Assembly: GCA_000787465.1 (NCBI GenBank)
Contig: JSYX01000089.1
Coordinates: 1-64,000, forward strand
Length of the DNA stretch: 64,000 nucleotides
Direction: 5' to 3'
Origin: Thermomucor indicae-seudaticae
Taxonomy: Eukaryota; Mucoromycota; Mucoromycetes; Mucorales; Lichtheimiaceae
This document shows, one piece after another, positions 11,366 to 22,348 of this stretch (position 1 is its first letter; the number at the start of each line of letters is the position of its first letter). The notes under the pieces are model-generated. The model saw nothing but the letters and a program-made list of their open reading frames with translations. It searched no databases and was not told the origin of the DNA. The position numbers were made by a program, and so were the translations under genes.

Positions 11366-14300
11366 ATGAATCTTATTCCTTATTCTTATCCTAGCGACAA
11401 TTCCCCGCCAACTCCTCCACCGCACGACGACCAGGAACAGTTTGAATACTACGATTCCGGCGTCACTGCTGTAGCCACAGCCTCCCTGGAACAGAAGAGT
11501 TTAGAGTATTCGATGCAAGAAGGGCCATTATATAGCAGTGGATCGCCGTCAACAAGATTCTCCTCCTCACCATCAAGTACGAGATTACGCCATTCAAATT
11601 CTTTGACGACAGGTTCCGTCTTCGGCCATTGGCAACCAGGCGAAATGAGGACTTCTTACCAGAACCCGCCTGAATCACGACCGACTTGTATTCCACGACC
11701 TTCAGGAGCGCACGAAACGCACATTCCCGAAAGCTTACCTTATAGTACGTCAGGTAGGTGGTGGTGTCAAATAGCTATTTCGTTTTATGGCTGACTTTCC
11801 CCGATAAATTTGTAGATGGATCATACAGCATACAGAGCAGTCCAACTGTCAGTATCTACAGGCCACCTTCTGCTCTTCCCACAAGGTATCCTGCTCTCTT
11901 GTCACGAGTTGCCAGTGAGCTTATTCAGAGGGTCATGTTGACTGACAGACTCAAGAACGGCATCGAATACGGGAACGCCTTTGATGGCCGGGAAGCTGTG
12001 GTGAGAACGCGCACTCAATAAGGATTCCATAATACACTCATGCACTCTTCTTAACCTCCAATAGGAAAGGCTTTTAGCAATTACAGGAATCTCTGATCGA
12101 GGGATGGCCTTACGTCTGGGCCGGGCGTTGGGTGCCCAGAGACTTTTCCACGATGTGACATACGAGTTGCCACTCATGGATTCCTCGTCCGAAATCTACC
12201 AATTCAACACTCGTATAGTTAGCCATCCTCGTCACGAGTCTGAGTCGGCCGAAAGCATGAATACGGGTAACAGCGTTAGCAGAAGCAGCAGCAGCAGAGT
12301 CAGCATTGTTGCCAAAGCTCGCAATGACGAGGATGCCGTGGATCGTCGCAGTTTACTTCGGGGTAACGGTGGTACAACGGGATCTATGTTGGACGAGTTC
12401 CCATCCGGTGTCTTCACTCCCTTTACGCGTTGTTACTCGCCGACCTGCTCAATATCCAGACAACCGTGTTACAGTCCTTTATGCCCTAGGATGATGGTGC
12501 AAGAGGTATTAGTTAATGTCGAGTATCGAATCGCCCGGTCTTTTTTGACTCTCTTGTAATGCAGGAATGGAAGAACCGAACGAGCGTAGAAAACACTGAT
12601 TCATTATCTGTGCAAGCCCCTCAAAGCTCCGGTACTTGTATGCAAGAGCTCTCTATACGGCTTTGGGTAGATGTAGTGCCGCAAGAAGTCCGAGAATCGA
12701 TCTCGGATGCTGAATGGAAACGGCAGGAAGCAATTTTTGAACTTATACTTACGGAAGAAAACTTTGTCAAAGACCTCGAATACATTAACGAAGTATGTGA
12801 ACCGTATGTAAATACTATGAAGGTCGCTAAAACATTATAATATTTTAGATGTGGATCACACCGCTGCGCGAGAACAACTTGATTTCTGATCCGCAGAGAC
12901 GGGATGCTTTTATTCGTGCCGTATTTGCCAACATAATGGAGATATACGAGGTCAATTCGCAGCTTGTAGCCGCCTTCCATGCCAGGCAACGGGAACATCC
13001 AATTGTGCCGCAGATTGGCGATATAATGCTCAGTTTCGTTGGAAGTTTTACGCCCTTTATCGAGTACGGAGCAAGCCAATATGAAGCACGTTTCGCACTT
13101 GAGCATGAACGGCTTGTTAATAAAGAATTTCGAGAATTCGTCAACGTAATATGATTTTTTCCTTATCTGAAAGAGCTCTAGTTTGACAAACGTCTATTCA
13201 TATAGATAACCGAGCAGCACCCGTCGTCACGGAGACTTCCATTGAGCGGGCATTTATCCCATCCTACTACACGCCTCGGTCGCTATAACTTACTACTGGA
13301 GCAGATTTTGAAACGCACACCAGTCAATCATCCTGATAGGGAAGCAATCCCGCAGGTGATACAACAAATTACAGATTTGATGACGAGAATGAACGCCAGA
13401 GCTGGTTTGGCAAGTACAAATTTTGATTTATTGCGTATCCATTCAAGGTTACGTTTCAAGATGGAATCAGACAGAGTTGTATGTATGCTCCTGACATGTA
13501 TATCGCGAATTTAACAATTAACTTGTCGCATTAGGATTTGCGGTTGCTGGAAGAAGGACGAAGAATTCTTCGGAAGGACACCTTGCGCAAGACGCCTAGT
13601 CTAGAGTCCACAGAGTTTAAAGTTATTCTGTTTGATCACTACTTGGTCGTTTTCAGGATACGAACAGTCAACGGCATCCAGGAATACATCGTTCAGAGGC
13701 CAGTAAGTAGAGCTACAGACTCTCTGTTCCGATAATGTCCTATAATGTCCAACTTCTTGTTTCTCTGCAGCCTATTCCAATCGATTTTCTAGTTATAACA
13801 ACTACAGAGCCTGGACGACTTCCACGTTCCGCTTCCATCTTACCTTACTATATTCCTAGTGGTCATGCTCCTAGCCTAGGTCCGCACATGCCTCTGCGAA
13901 CATCAACCGACAGCGGATATGCCGGTGTGGCCCCAAACGCAAACGTAACTGCCGCGGGGATTATTGGCCCATCGCGGCCTGCATATCCAATAGTATTCAC
14001 TCATCTTGGACGTAAAGGCTCTGGCAGCTTTACGTTATATTCACCATCCGAACCAGCTCGGAAACCTTGGTTTGACGTAATGCATGAAGTTCAGACGCTC
14101 AAAGACCGTCGAACTGCTGTCTTCCAACTCACGCCTGCAGTTAGAGAACGTCAATTCTTCGTCGACACCAAGATTAATCATATGATTACATTCAGTAAGT
14201 GCATACAATACTCCTTGCATTCGAATTACTCTAATTCGTCTTTTATAGACGACGGGAGACAATATCTACTTGCCACGGATAAAGGTCTTTATGTTGGTCA

Positions 14301-15464
14301 TACGGCCAGGTCTAGTATACCCCACAAAGTCCTAGACATCCCGAGGGTCCATCAAGTTGCAGCGTTGGAGGGAGCTCAAAAGCTATTGATTTTAGCTGAT
14401 AAAACGCTCTGGGATTACGCTTTAGGAGTCGTAAACGGAAGTCCTAATGAAACGCCATCAAGAAACAAGATTATGACAAATGTATCTTTCTTCCACGTTG
14501 GTCGCTGTCTGGGACGCGTTTTAGTCTGCGTTGCGCAGTGCCCCAGCTTGATGGGTCTCAGAACATCCGTTACTATTTTTGAGGCCAAGAGTCTGGATGA
14601 CTACAACAGGGGGCATAACGAGCCTGACCGTTTGCGACTGCCTTCCCCACTAGACCTGAGATTGAAGAGACTCGAGGAGCATGCTTTTCCAAGCGAGGTC
14701 TGGGATATCGAACTAACCAATACAAAAATGCTTGTCACTACAGCACGAGGGATGGCCATCCAGGACATGCAAAGTATGGGTGCAAAAGAAGTTCGACGTA
14801 CGTTATTCTCTTACTTCAAGTTTACACGTATTGAAAACTGACGTATGTTCATGTCCGCTTTTCTTTAGCGCTGCTAAATCATGCTGATACTAAGCTATCA
14901 TTCATCACCGACCGAGAACGAGGCGAAGCACTTCATTTAAAGTCTGCGCAGAAAAATATCGCCATGTTCCGCACTCCGCATGGCGAATACTTGGTCTGCT
15001 ACGACGGTTAGTGGATTAGAATCAACTAGTCTATGCATTCTAATTAATACGCATCCATTTTGAACTTAGAATATGCATTTTACATAGACGGAGAGGGCAA
15101 TCGTTGGCGGCCAGACTTTCTTATCGAGTGGGAAGGTTCACCGGAAGCTTTTGCCTTTGTTTATCCGTACGTCGTGGCATTCGAGCCCTCCTTCATGGAA
15201 GTCCGTAGTGTTCTTACGGTACGCCTGAAACTTATACTGCCAAAGCTTTAGAACTAATCAGTCATACATGCATAGGGCGGTCGGCTACAAATAATTAAAG
15301 GGACTGGCATCAGGTGCCTTAGCCATCATTCTGTGTACAGATATCAAGCGCCTATTATTTTTGGTGTCATGACTGATCCTGAAAACGACTGTTACCAGCG
15401 TATATTTCGCTTGGATCGATTTGCAAACGATGATAATTCGCCTTCACCAGCTCCCACAGCATAA
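11366..15464 (+). CDS. ROM2: Rom1/Rom2-like Rho1 guanine nucleotide exchange factor (DEP-DH-PH-CNH)
   Basis: Twelve exons join in frame to 1142 residues: 11366-11753, 11816-12000, 12065-12505, 12565-12792, 12849-13145, 13206-13478, 13535-13702, 13771-14194, 14249-14797, 14869-15006, 15070-15218, 15276-15464. The order is a disordered Ser/Pro-rich N-terminus (1-150), a DEP domain (about 150-230, with GMALRLGRALGAQRLFHDVTY), a Dbl-homology RhoGEF domain (about 385-575, beginning RQEAIFELILTEENFVKDLEY), a PH domain with a long insert (about 605-790), and a citron-homology CNH domain (about 795-1110). This exact order is that of yeast Rom1/Rom2, which activate Rho1 at the plasma membrane for cell-wall integrity signalling, glucan synthesis and actin polarity. 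Length is within the family range. The first ATG of the open frame is used; a longer 5' end cannot be excluded. Confidence 0.95.
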
Positions 15465-15585
15465 TTAACCTCGATCTGTTGAGATACCCCATGTTCCCTT
15501 ATAGCATTAGGTCCTTACGTCTATCCTGTTAGTATTATTTCTTCTATTGTTGCATCTAACATACTCGTCGAACGATTCTTATCTA

Positions 15586-16886
15586 TTATGACAATTTACG
15601 TTGATTAATTGTGTGCGCATTAATAGCACTGCAAAGGTCATGCATCAGTTCAAGACTGGGTACGTTTAGTCCTTTGGCCTTGGCTCGTCGCAGAGGCGTT
15701 CCCAGGATCACGCCAACCTCCATTGGTTGCCCACGCTCAAGGTCCAGGAGCCTGAAATGAAATAGCGATCAATTCTATCTGTTCAAATGCGACAAGTCCC
15801 CTACTGTAAACTCACATGGAAGGCTGAGGAAAAGAAAAGAGAGGTTATTAAGTGAAGGATTACACATTTGGAGGCGTCAGTAATTTCTTACCTTGTAATT
15901 CATAGCAGTGGCTTTAGTACGTTCAATCATCGTCTGCATCTGTTCTTCAATATCAAATTCATATCCCATAGCATTAGCTGCTTCAATGAGTTCGGTCATT
16001 AATTTCTTTACAGTGGACATAGCTTGGGGATTTTCCAAGACCTCAGTGGTATTCATGCGAGAGACCGCACAGACCGGTGAAAATGAGCCGTTCCAAAACA
16101 GCTTTTGCCATCGGACACGTTCAACGTCGTCCACACGCTGCACTTGGCAATCACCTTTACGCAACAGTTCGACAAATGCATCAATTGCAGGGTCTGCGTC
16201 CACGGCAGAAGGTGTATAGTTGCCCACCACAAGCGACTCGCCACCCACCATTTTGATCTGACCGGATGCCACTTGCGACGTTCCAATATATGCCACAATG
16301 GAAACGATGGGCGTATCCGGGAAGCGTTCAACAATGGGTTCCTCAACGCCTAACCGCTCACGGATTGAGTAATCTTTTTTTTGGCGCGGTAAAGAGAGAT
16401 TATCCGGCTTTACCTAATCCATTTTGGATCAGAACCACAGATGTTTTGCCTTTGGTGATAGCGGGTGAGATGATATCAGCGACGTTCGTTATTTCCGGTA
16501 ATGCTTTCATGGTCACCACGACATAGTCATAAGGTTCCACACCATTGGCCGAGACGTCGGGGACAGAAGAGACGACTAAAGGAAGTTGTTCATGAGTTTG
16601 GAGAATCCTCATACAGCGATCGTTTAACGCGATCAACCTTGGTCAGGTCTGAATATTTCTTGTCCAAACTTTTTTGAGTCAATGTTGAAACCGTGTTTGC
16701 GGACGATTTCATAGTTGGATCGGCAGACGGTTGTGACATGGCAAGATTTCGAGAGTCGCCATGAGTATATGGCACCCACAGCGCCTGTGCCAACTAGAAT
16801 AACATTATACAAAGTGTCCTCTATTATGAAATCTAGCCGAACCAGTTTTGCCAACCTGTCAGCACTCGAACGGGTTTTTCTGTCAT
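15586..16886 (-). CDS. 2-dehydropantoate 2-reductase (ketopantoate reductase)
   Basis: NADPH-dependent reduction of ketopantoate to pantoate for coenzyme A synthesis. From 5' to 3' the exons are: first exon ending at 16638, then 16575-16414, 16349-15892, 15823-15816 (only 8 nt) and 15751-15586. Seen: the Rossmann motif VGTGAVGA, VTTVCRSNYE, FRPDQVV across intron 1, YDYVVVTMKA with the catalytic-Lys segment, IQNGLGVEEP across the next intron, VAYIGTSQ, and the C-terminal helical domain with RWQKLFWNGSFSPVCA and an ending GTPLRRAKAKGLNVPSLELM. The 5' end is uncertain: the best model starts at ATG 16886 (MTEKPVR) and removes a 47-nt intron ending about 16832; no ATG directly precedes the Rossmann strand. 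It converges on the RhoGEF gene, with 121 bp between the stop codons. Confidence 0.9.
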
Positions 16887-16899
16887 AGTAGAATATCGT

Positions 16900-17290
16900 C
16901 CTAACTGGGAAAAAAGTGGGCTCCGGCCAAGTGGTTCAACGCCAGGTCTATGCGCTGTTAGATGAGGATAATGCAGAGGAATAGACGCTACAGTGGATGC
17001 TTTTTGAGAAGAATAAAGACGACGGATGACAGTGCTTGACAACCTCAGCACCGTGAAGCGAACCATCTGGCAGAAAGAGGGGAATGTTCGTGCCCTCGAA
17101 GCCATCCCGTTTGATTTTCCGCTTCCCCGATACAACACAAGTCCGGGATCAAGAAGGTTCTGTTGCCCAAACCGCCGGATCGCAAGAGCATGATGTTGAG
17201 GCCTTAGAGTTGGTATGGCCACGGACAACCGTCTGCTTCAGGCACAGACACGCTTTACCATCATGGTTCAGAAACGGTACTTATCGAACT
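16900..17290 (-). pseudogene. Possible truncated second ketopantoate-reductase-like gene
   Basis: Upstream of the intact reductase, pieces in different minus-strand frames resemble the N-terminal half of another member of the same superfamily (the CBS2-like fungal group): LLRSGGLGNRTFLI near 17180, then VSGKRKIKRDGFEGTNIPLF near 17105. No glycine-rich nucleotide-binding loop and no C-terminal domain are present. It may be a decayed duplicate or only a chance resemblance; a 132-codon frame (16833-17228) also runs through without matching anything. Confidence 0.3.
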
Positions 17291-17329
17291 TTCTCTAACT
17301 GATTATGTCATAAAAGTGTATTTTTTTTG

Positions 17330-18326
17330 TTACATAAAGTCATCAAAATCATCATAGACATCCCGGTATGAAGTAGCATCGTCTAATGCTGCGTTTTTGC
17401 CAGCAGCAGCCAGCTGGGGCTTAGCCTTCTTCTTTGCCTTTGTTGCCTCCTTTGCTTGACGCTGCTTATCGTTGGCCATGGCTGTCAAGGTAGACGCAAC
17501 TTTGCGAATATCCATATCCTTGCATGGCTCAGCAATTTCACGGACTAAAGTATCCAAGAAGGATGGATAGTTGACGCTTTTCTAATGACCTGTCTTAGCC
17601 TAATCGCCTCAACATATGAGATACGACCGAACGAGGACTTACAGAATTTGCAGTAATAATAGCAGCAAGTCGTTTTGCATAAGCTTCGAATTCTACCCGA
17701 GTCTTAGGCTTGACCTCTTCAATAGGCTTCTCATCGTCTTTCTCTAAACGTGTGTGTGTCGTGTTTAAGTCCATTGTGCTTATCTCGCGCCATAACTCGA
17801 TCAGAAAAGAAGACTCGCTTACTTGATACAGAAACACCGGCGAACAGTTCAGTGGCGCTCTTCATATCTGCTTCTAGTTCTAATTCACGCATTCTTCTTT
17901 TTCTCTCAAATGCGTCCTCTTCCGTTTCGCCCTCCTCAGCTGCACGCTATTCATAGGTAGTGGTAAGCAGTTCAAGCGAGGCCGACAAAGGCACAAAAAA
18001 AGGGCAAACTTACGATAGCGGCCTTCTTGGCCTCCATGGCTTTCTTCTTCTCTTCTTCGGCAGCCTTCTTTTCTGCAATCTTTTGCGCAAGAGGTATTTT
18101 CTTTCTTATAGGTGGAAGCTTTTTTTCTTCCTTTTTCTCTTCTTCTTCGTCAGAGTCCTCCCATGATTCTTTAACATCCTCTTCGACGTCCTCGTCTTCC
18201 CATTTGTTCCGTTTTGGAATAGCGACTTGAATGTCTTTTTCGTCCTCTGTTATTTAACAAGGTCGTCTTAATGTCTGAAAACAGGACACAATGAACGTCT
18301 CAGTTCTCTTTACCCCAATCGCTCAT
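17330..18326 (-). CDS. HCR1: Eukaryotic translation initiation factor 3 subunit J
   Basis: Five exons on the minus strand: 18326-18314, 18246-18014, 17946-17823, 17743-17643 and 17581-17330, giving 240 residues. eIF3j joins the 40S-bound eIF3 complex, helps start-codon selection and ribosome recycling. The N-terminus MSDWEDE and the acidic block (KNKWEDEDVEEDVKESWEDS, residues 15-40) match the family's signature, followed by a long Lys/Glu helix (IAEKKAAEEEKKKAMEAK), the KPKTRVEFEAYAKRL core, and the conserved C-terminus YPSFLDTLVREIAEP through a terminal DDFDDFM. The first coding exon is only 13 nt. The intron between exons 3 and 4 has an alternative upstream acceptor, but only the one at 17744 keeps the frame. 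Length is close to yeast Hcr1 and human eIF3j. Confidence 0.93.
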
Positions 18327-18546
18327 TTTGTTCACGAGTCTTTACTCTCCACGCACCGCACTCAGCATTGCCTCCACAAAATTTTTTGATTTTTCTGCTC
18401 CCGCTGTTCGAAGGATAGAACGCTTTCCTCATTGACTACATGTAGATGCTATTCAATCACTTTAGACTATACATTTATCAGTACAAGACATAGTGATATA
18501 CACAGTTTGATAAATAGTATTGATAAATGGAAATTGCGATTTCACT

Positions 18547-18554
18547 TATATATT
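18547..18554 (+). promoter_or_regulatory. TATA box of the Cys-rich secreted peptide gene
   Basis: TATATATT about 45 bp upstream of the ATG at 18596. The duplicated copy has TTATATAAG in the equivalent place (19311-19320). Confidence 0.5.
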
Positions 18555-18595
18555 AAGCGACCGACATTACCTGCTGTTCCTGTATATTGACTGTC

Positions 18596-18766
18596 ATGGA
18601 GAAACAAAGCATCGTTATCCTTTTCGCTGTTCTCTTTGCCCTCTTCCAAGTCTTCGGAGTCGTTAACGCCCATCACGACTGCGGATACGGTTGCCGCTGT
18701 GACGGAGACGGATGTTATTGTAATGACGGCTACTGTCATGATGGTTATTGCGACGATGGCTGCTGA
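18596..18766 (+). CDS. Small secreted Cys-rich peptide (56 aa)
   Basis: A short single-exon frame. Residues 1-25 are a strong signal peptide (MEKQSIVILFAVLFALFQVF, cleavage probably after VNA). The mature peptide of about 31 residues is almost only Cys, Gly, Asp, Tyr and His, with eight cysteines in repeats of the type CxxGYC/CNDGYC/CHDGYC. The residue make-up suggests metal binding or a disulphide-knotted secreted peptide; neither can be decided from sequence. No family was recognised. A TATA box lies 45 bp upstream. A possible intron with donor near 18805 lies after the stop codon and is matched by the neighbouring copy, so it is probably in the 3' UTR. The His-rich neighbour (19359-19583) is a paralogue. 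Probability of being a real gene is high because signal peptide, TATA box and paralogue agree. Confidence 0.75.
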   Translation: MEKQSIVILFAVLFALFQVFGVVNAHHDCGYGCRCDGDGCYCNDGYCHDGYCDDGC

Positions 18767-19310
18767 AATACCTTGGTCTACCTGAAGGCCTCACTGGATA
18801 CCGCGTAGGTTTAATGGGCATTCTAAACTTAAGTCATGATTATTCGTCTCATTTTTGCGTTTTCAGCTGTTGCGCTTCAATAAGGCCCAATTATTACCAA
18901 ATTCAACCATGGTTTAGTTCTTTCCTGTATCCCAGTTCTCGAATAAAAACCTCAGTTTAGCCCTCCTTTATATACATAATTCCGTGTAAATCAACAATAA
19001 TCGGTATTGGAGACGCAAGATGTATGCACTGCTGGACCATTGAGTGATGACGTTGAAGCTTTGCAAGAAGTTCCATTGTTTTCAAAGCATAGTTAAAACT
19101 TATAACATTTTGGATGCTTCAAGATTGGATGCACACATTCGCGTAAACTGTTGTTAACTAAACAACGTCTTTACAGCGTGTATTTGGTTTGTGGCTCGAC
19201 GCGAAAGACATCTGAAGCAGTCTAGACTTTCATGCACAATCCAGCAGTTTTTATCAGTCAAAGATATAGCGATATACATACGCAGCATTGATACATTAGA
19301 AGCTACTTCC

Positions 19311-19320
19311 CTTATATAAG
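19311..19320 (+). promoter_or_regulatory. TATA box of the His-rich paralogue
   Basis: CTTATATAAG about 40-48 bp upstream of the ATG at 19359, in the same relative place as in the left copy. Confidence 0.5.
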
Positions 19321-19358
19321 CAAGGTACATCCTCTGCTGTTTTCGTACAGTAACTATC

Positions 19359-19583
19359 ATGGAGTAACAAAGCCTCTTCATCCTCTTCGCTGTTCTCTTT
19401 GTCCTCTTCCAAGTTCTCGAAGTCGCTGCTACCTCCAACGGAAACGGCCGGGTTTGGCCTAGTCAACAATCCAACCATCACGGTGGCCACGGCCATCAAG
19501 TTCACCACCACCACGATCACCATGGCCATCACAGACATGGCTACAGTGTACTGATGCCTCTTCCTCTGCTCGATACCACGTAA
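19359..19583 (+). pseudogene. His-rich secreted peptide paralogue with a stop at codon 3
   Basis: It is the duplicate of the Cys-rich gene at 18596-18766. After ATG GAG comes TAA where the sister has AAA, so translation from the conserved ATG gives two residues. Beyond the stop the frame stays open for 71 codons, with the same leader (SLFILFAVLFVLFQVLEVAA) and then a mature part rich in His: about thirteen His within some 25 residues, with Gly, Asp and no Cys. The open frame, intact TATA box and intact downstream intron indicate either a very recent disabling mutation, a sequencing error, or an unrecognised way of starting translation. The swap of Cys for His in the mature part, with the leader kept, suggests selection for metal-binding side chains, which is inference. 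Confidence 0.7.
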
Positions 19584-21853
19584 GTTTATACGCATTTTAT
19601 AGTTGATTTGTAAAACATTCATTCAGCTTTTGCGTCTCCAGCTGTACCGCTCCAATAAGGCCCACGATTGCAAAGTTCAATCATGGTTTCTTCTTCGCTT
19701 TGTTCGAATATTGAATAAATTAGATAAAAAATATTTCCTTGCTGCTTTATGCAATGTTTCCGTCTGAAATCGACACAGTAATCAGTCTTAAAAATGGAAA
19801 ATTGTACACGCTGCTAGACCGTCGAATGGTGACGTTCAAGCCTCAGCATCATGTAATTGTCGCAACGAGCTTTATTTCTTTCAAAAGCATAGTTGAAATA
19901 TCAGAATATATGGGACATCTGCACTCGTCGCAGAATGAAGCCTCCAGTTAGCACTGGCATAGACACCAGGTACAACTATCTACAATCGAAATGACCGAAA
20001 TTCGCTATTTCCCCTAAAACAAGCAAAGGGAGGGGCAGCATCGCTACTGGTGCGTTGCCAGCTTTGCTATGGTTTAAAACCTCCACCACCACTTAGGAGC
20101 CCAGACGTAGTGAATACCTCCCCGGCCAGCCGTGATGACCCGGGGACTTCCTTTGTCGTTTTTACCTTCGAGAACAGAACATCTTGCACAGATGTGGCGA
20201 ACGCAGTTTATTTACTTGGATGCGAGGCAATTAGTAGACCCATTACCAGAGAGCGTATGACTACTTGTTGAAAGAGGAACGAATCCCTTTGCCGCAAATC
20301 GTTGAGCGGCTTTTTAGATCACTGTTGGCAAAGCATCACTGCAGCAAGCAACGCCCAAAGCAATGTTGTCAATTTTCGAGTAAAGCTGGTAAAAAGACGG
20401 TGACAATGATTGAGGGCGTCACTTTATATTACTCGCAAATATAAGCAACTATTGCTTTTGCCTTTTATTCTTCATCTTTGGTCTGGCTTGTGGCAGGTCG
20501 TTTCGTTTTCTTCATTTGCTTCAGCCTATTGGATGTCCGAAGCCAGTGAAGCGGTATAATGGATGCAGAGCTTATCAGTGTCTTTTGATCGGCAGCAAAA
20601 CGCGAGTTCACAGCTTTTGCTGTTCTGATTGTCATTCCCTAAAGATAAACTCCATGAATAACGGAAATCACACTTTACGTTCACCTGAAGAAATGTCGCA
20701 AAAACAGCTGGCATGCGCAAGTAGTCGCTGGGTTTGACAACCAAGTCGAAACCTTTGTAGCTGTACCAGCCAGTACACACTTGAGCCTTTCATGTCAAGG
20801 CGGGACGCAGACCATCGGGGGCCTAATTCACAGGTTCGTGTTAGTCGTGTCTTCGTACAGTACAGCCACATCTTAATGCATATCGTCAAACAAACTTCAG
20901 GCTGAGCCAGAACCTCTCCAGACAGTCGCCCCGACCACGAACATACACTTTATGGGGACATAGTAGCAAACGCTTAAAAATTCAAAAGAGGTGGAGTGGT
21001 AAATGACGGCAGCTAGGATGGCATAGAACGGTCATACGTTTTCCTGCCGAATGTCAAGTCCAATTCTCGACTTAATCGTAACCCCAAATCCAAGATTCCG
21101 GTATCATCATCCGCTTCCTAGTAGCAGATCTTACAGATTATTTGGGATACTTTTCCATTCGCTTCACGAATAAACGAAGCATTATATCTAATGTTACCGA
21201 CATCTTGGTATTCTACATCTGCCCATTATTATGATGCTGAAGCCTATGGAAGGCCATATCCCGATTCACAGTCTACAAGTATGATATCATTTACTGTATG
21301 CTCAGTTGCGTAGTTCATGTACTATATCAGAAATTTCTGATAGAGACCTCGGCATTTGCTGCGATACAGTATGATGTAATTAGAAGACACGTGCTGTGTG
21401 TTATCAATCGTCGCTTCGAAAACAGTTGGACATGTATACAGATTACGTTAATCTTTAATAACGATAGATTACGGTTTAGAAAGCGTTTCCTGCGCGTACA
21501 ACAAGCCAAAAGCACTCATGCAATGTTAGATATAAGATCAACGAGTTCTGCCTGATCGGCACGTCTATCGCCATCATTTATCCAGAACCGAACAGTGGTA
21601 TGTAGGCCGACAAAGCAGCTACCAGAAAGGAAGGGTGTTCCTTACTCTGTAAATTAACACACTGAGACTTTGAGTGAAAACAAGCGATAGATAGAAAGGT
21701 TTACTTTATCATGTCCTAACAGTCCTTCCTCAAGAGGATGATATATGCGATAGAAGGAATTTCATCAATTCTGAGAGATGATATATGTGTTTTGAGTTCG
21801 TATAAAATGGCACTTGACAAGAGGGAGGATGCGAGAAGATAACATTGCACAAA
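19584..21853. other. Gene-poor stretch with the right duplication copy at its start
   Basis: The first 330 bases (to about 19910) are the 3' flank of the duplicated unit. The rest has only short open frames on both strands with no domains, signal peptides or splice partners. Confidence 0.45.
21801..21808 (+). promoter_or_regulatory. TATA box of the Phe-Pro-rich peptide gene
   Basis: TATAAAAT about 50 bp upstream of the ATG at 21854, the same spacing as in the two upstream secreted-peptide genes. Confidence 0.55.
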
Positions 21854-22287
21854 ATGTTCTTTGCAAACTCTCGTTTGGCTATCTTGTTTGCTGCTCTTCT
21901 GGCGTTCCTCTTCCAGATCGTCCATGCGGCACCCGTGGAAGAAGCTGCTCCCCAACAGGAGGCTACAGCTCCCGAAGCTTCAGCGGCTAATGCGTAAGTA
22001 TTCAAATCAAATGTATAGGTATAACCAAATTGTCTCGCTCAAACAACCGTATGGTCACTAGGAATGGAGCCCAGACCTTCCCGCCTATCTTCCCTCCATT
22101 TCCGCCTACCTTCCCTCCATTTCCGCCAACCTTCCCTCCATTCCCTCCATTCCCTCCTCCGCCAACCTTCCCTCCGTTCCCTCCTCCTCCAACCTTCCCT
22201 CCGTTCCCCCCAGTGCCGCCAATCTTCCCTCCTTTCCCTCCGATGTTTCCTCCATTCCCTCCGATGTTTCCTCCATTCCATCACTAA
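21854..22287 (+). CDS. Secreted Phe-Pro-Pro repeat protein
   Basis: Two exons, 21854-21993 and 22062-22287, give 121 residues. Residues 1-25 are a signal peptide (RLAILFAALLAFLFQIVHA) resembling the leaders of the two peptide genes 2.3-3.2 kb upstream. A short Ala/Glu/Pro-rich linker follows. The second exon encodes only Pro, Phe and a few Thr, Met, Ile and Val: some twenty units of the FPP type (FPPTFPPF, FPPMFPPF, FPPPPTFPPF), ending FHH. The intron separates leader plus linker from the repeat array. A TATA box lies 50 bp upstream and AATAAA 56 bp downstream. Such proteins may be wall-associated or form extended polyproline helices; no family was recognised. The periodic sequence makes copy number likely to vary between strains. 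Confidence 0.8.
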
Positions 22288-22342
22288 CACGAGGTTGATG
22301 TGACGGGACACTTCACAGAACTGGCGCTTTCTTGCTATTCAC

Positions 22343-22348
22343 AATAAA
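22343..22348 (+). terminator. Polyadenylation signal after the FPP-repeat gene
   Basis: AATAAA about 56 bases after the stop codon. The remaining sequence to 22678 shows no gene. Confidence 0.45.

Larger units (their letters stand above)
18480..19110 (+). repeat. Left copy of a ~0.65-kb tandem duplication
   Basis: This segment and 19250-19910 are homologous over promoter, gene, downstream intron and 3' flank. Shared marks include TATA boxes, identical spacing to the ATG, the matched TTCGCTGTTCTCTTTG coding stretch, a downstream GT..AG intron pair (ending TTTTCAGCTGT and CTCCAGCTGT), and the 3' flank around GTGATGACGTT. The copies have diverged strongly except in the signal-peptide region. 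Confidence 0.7.
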
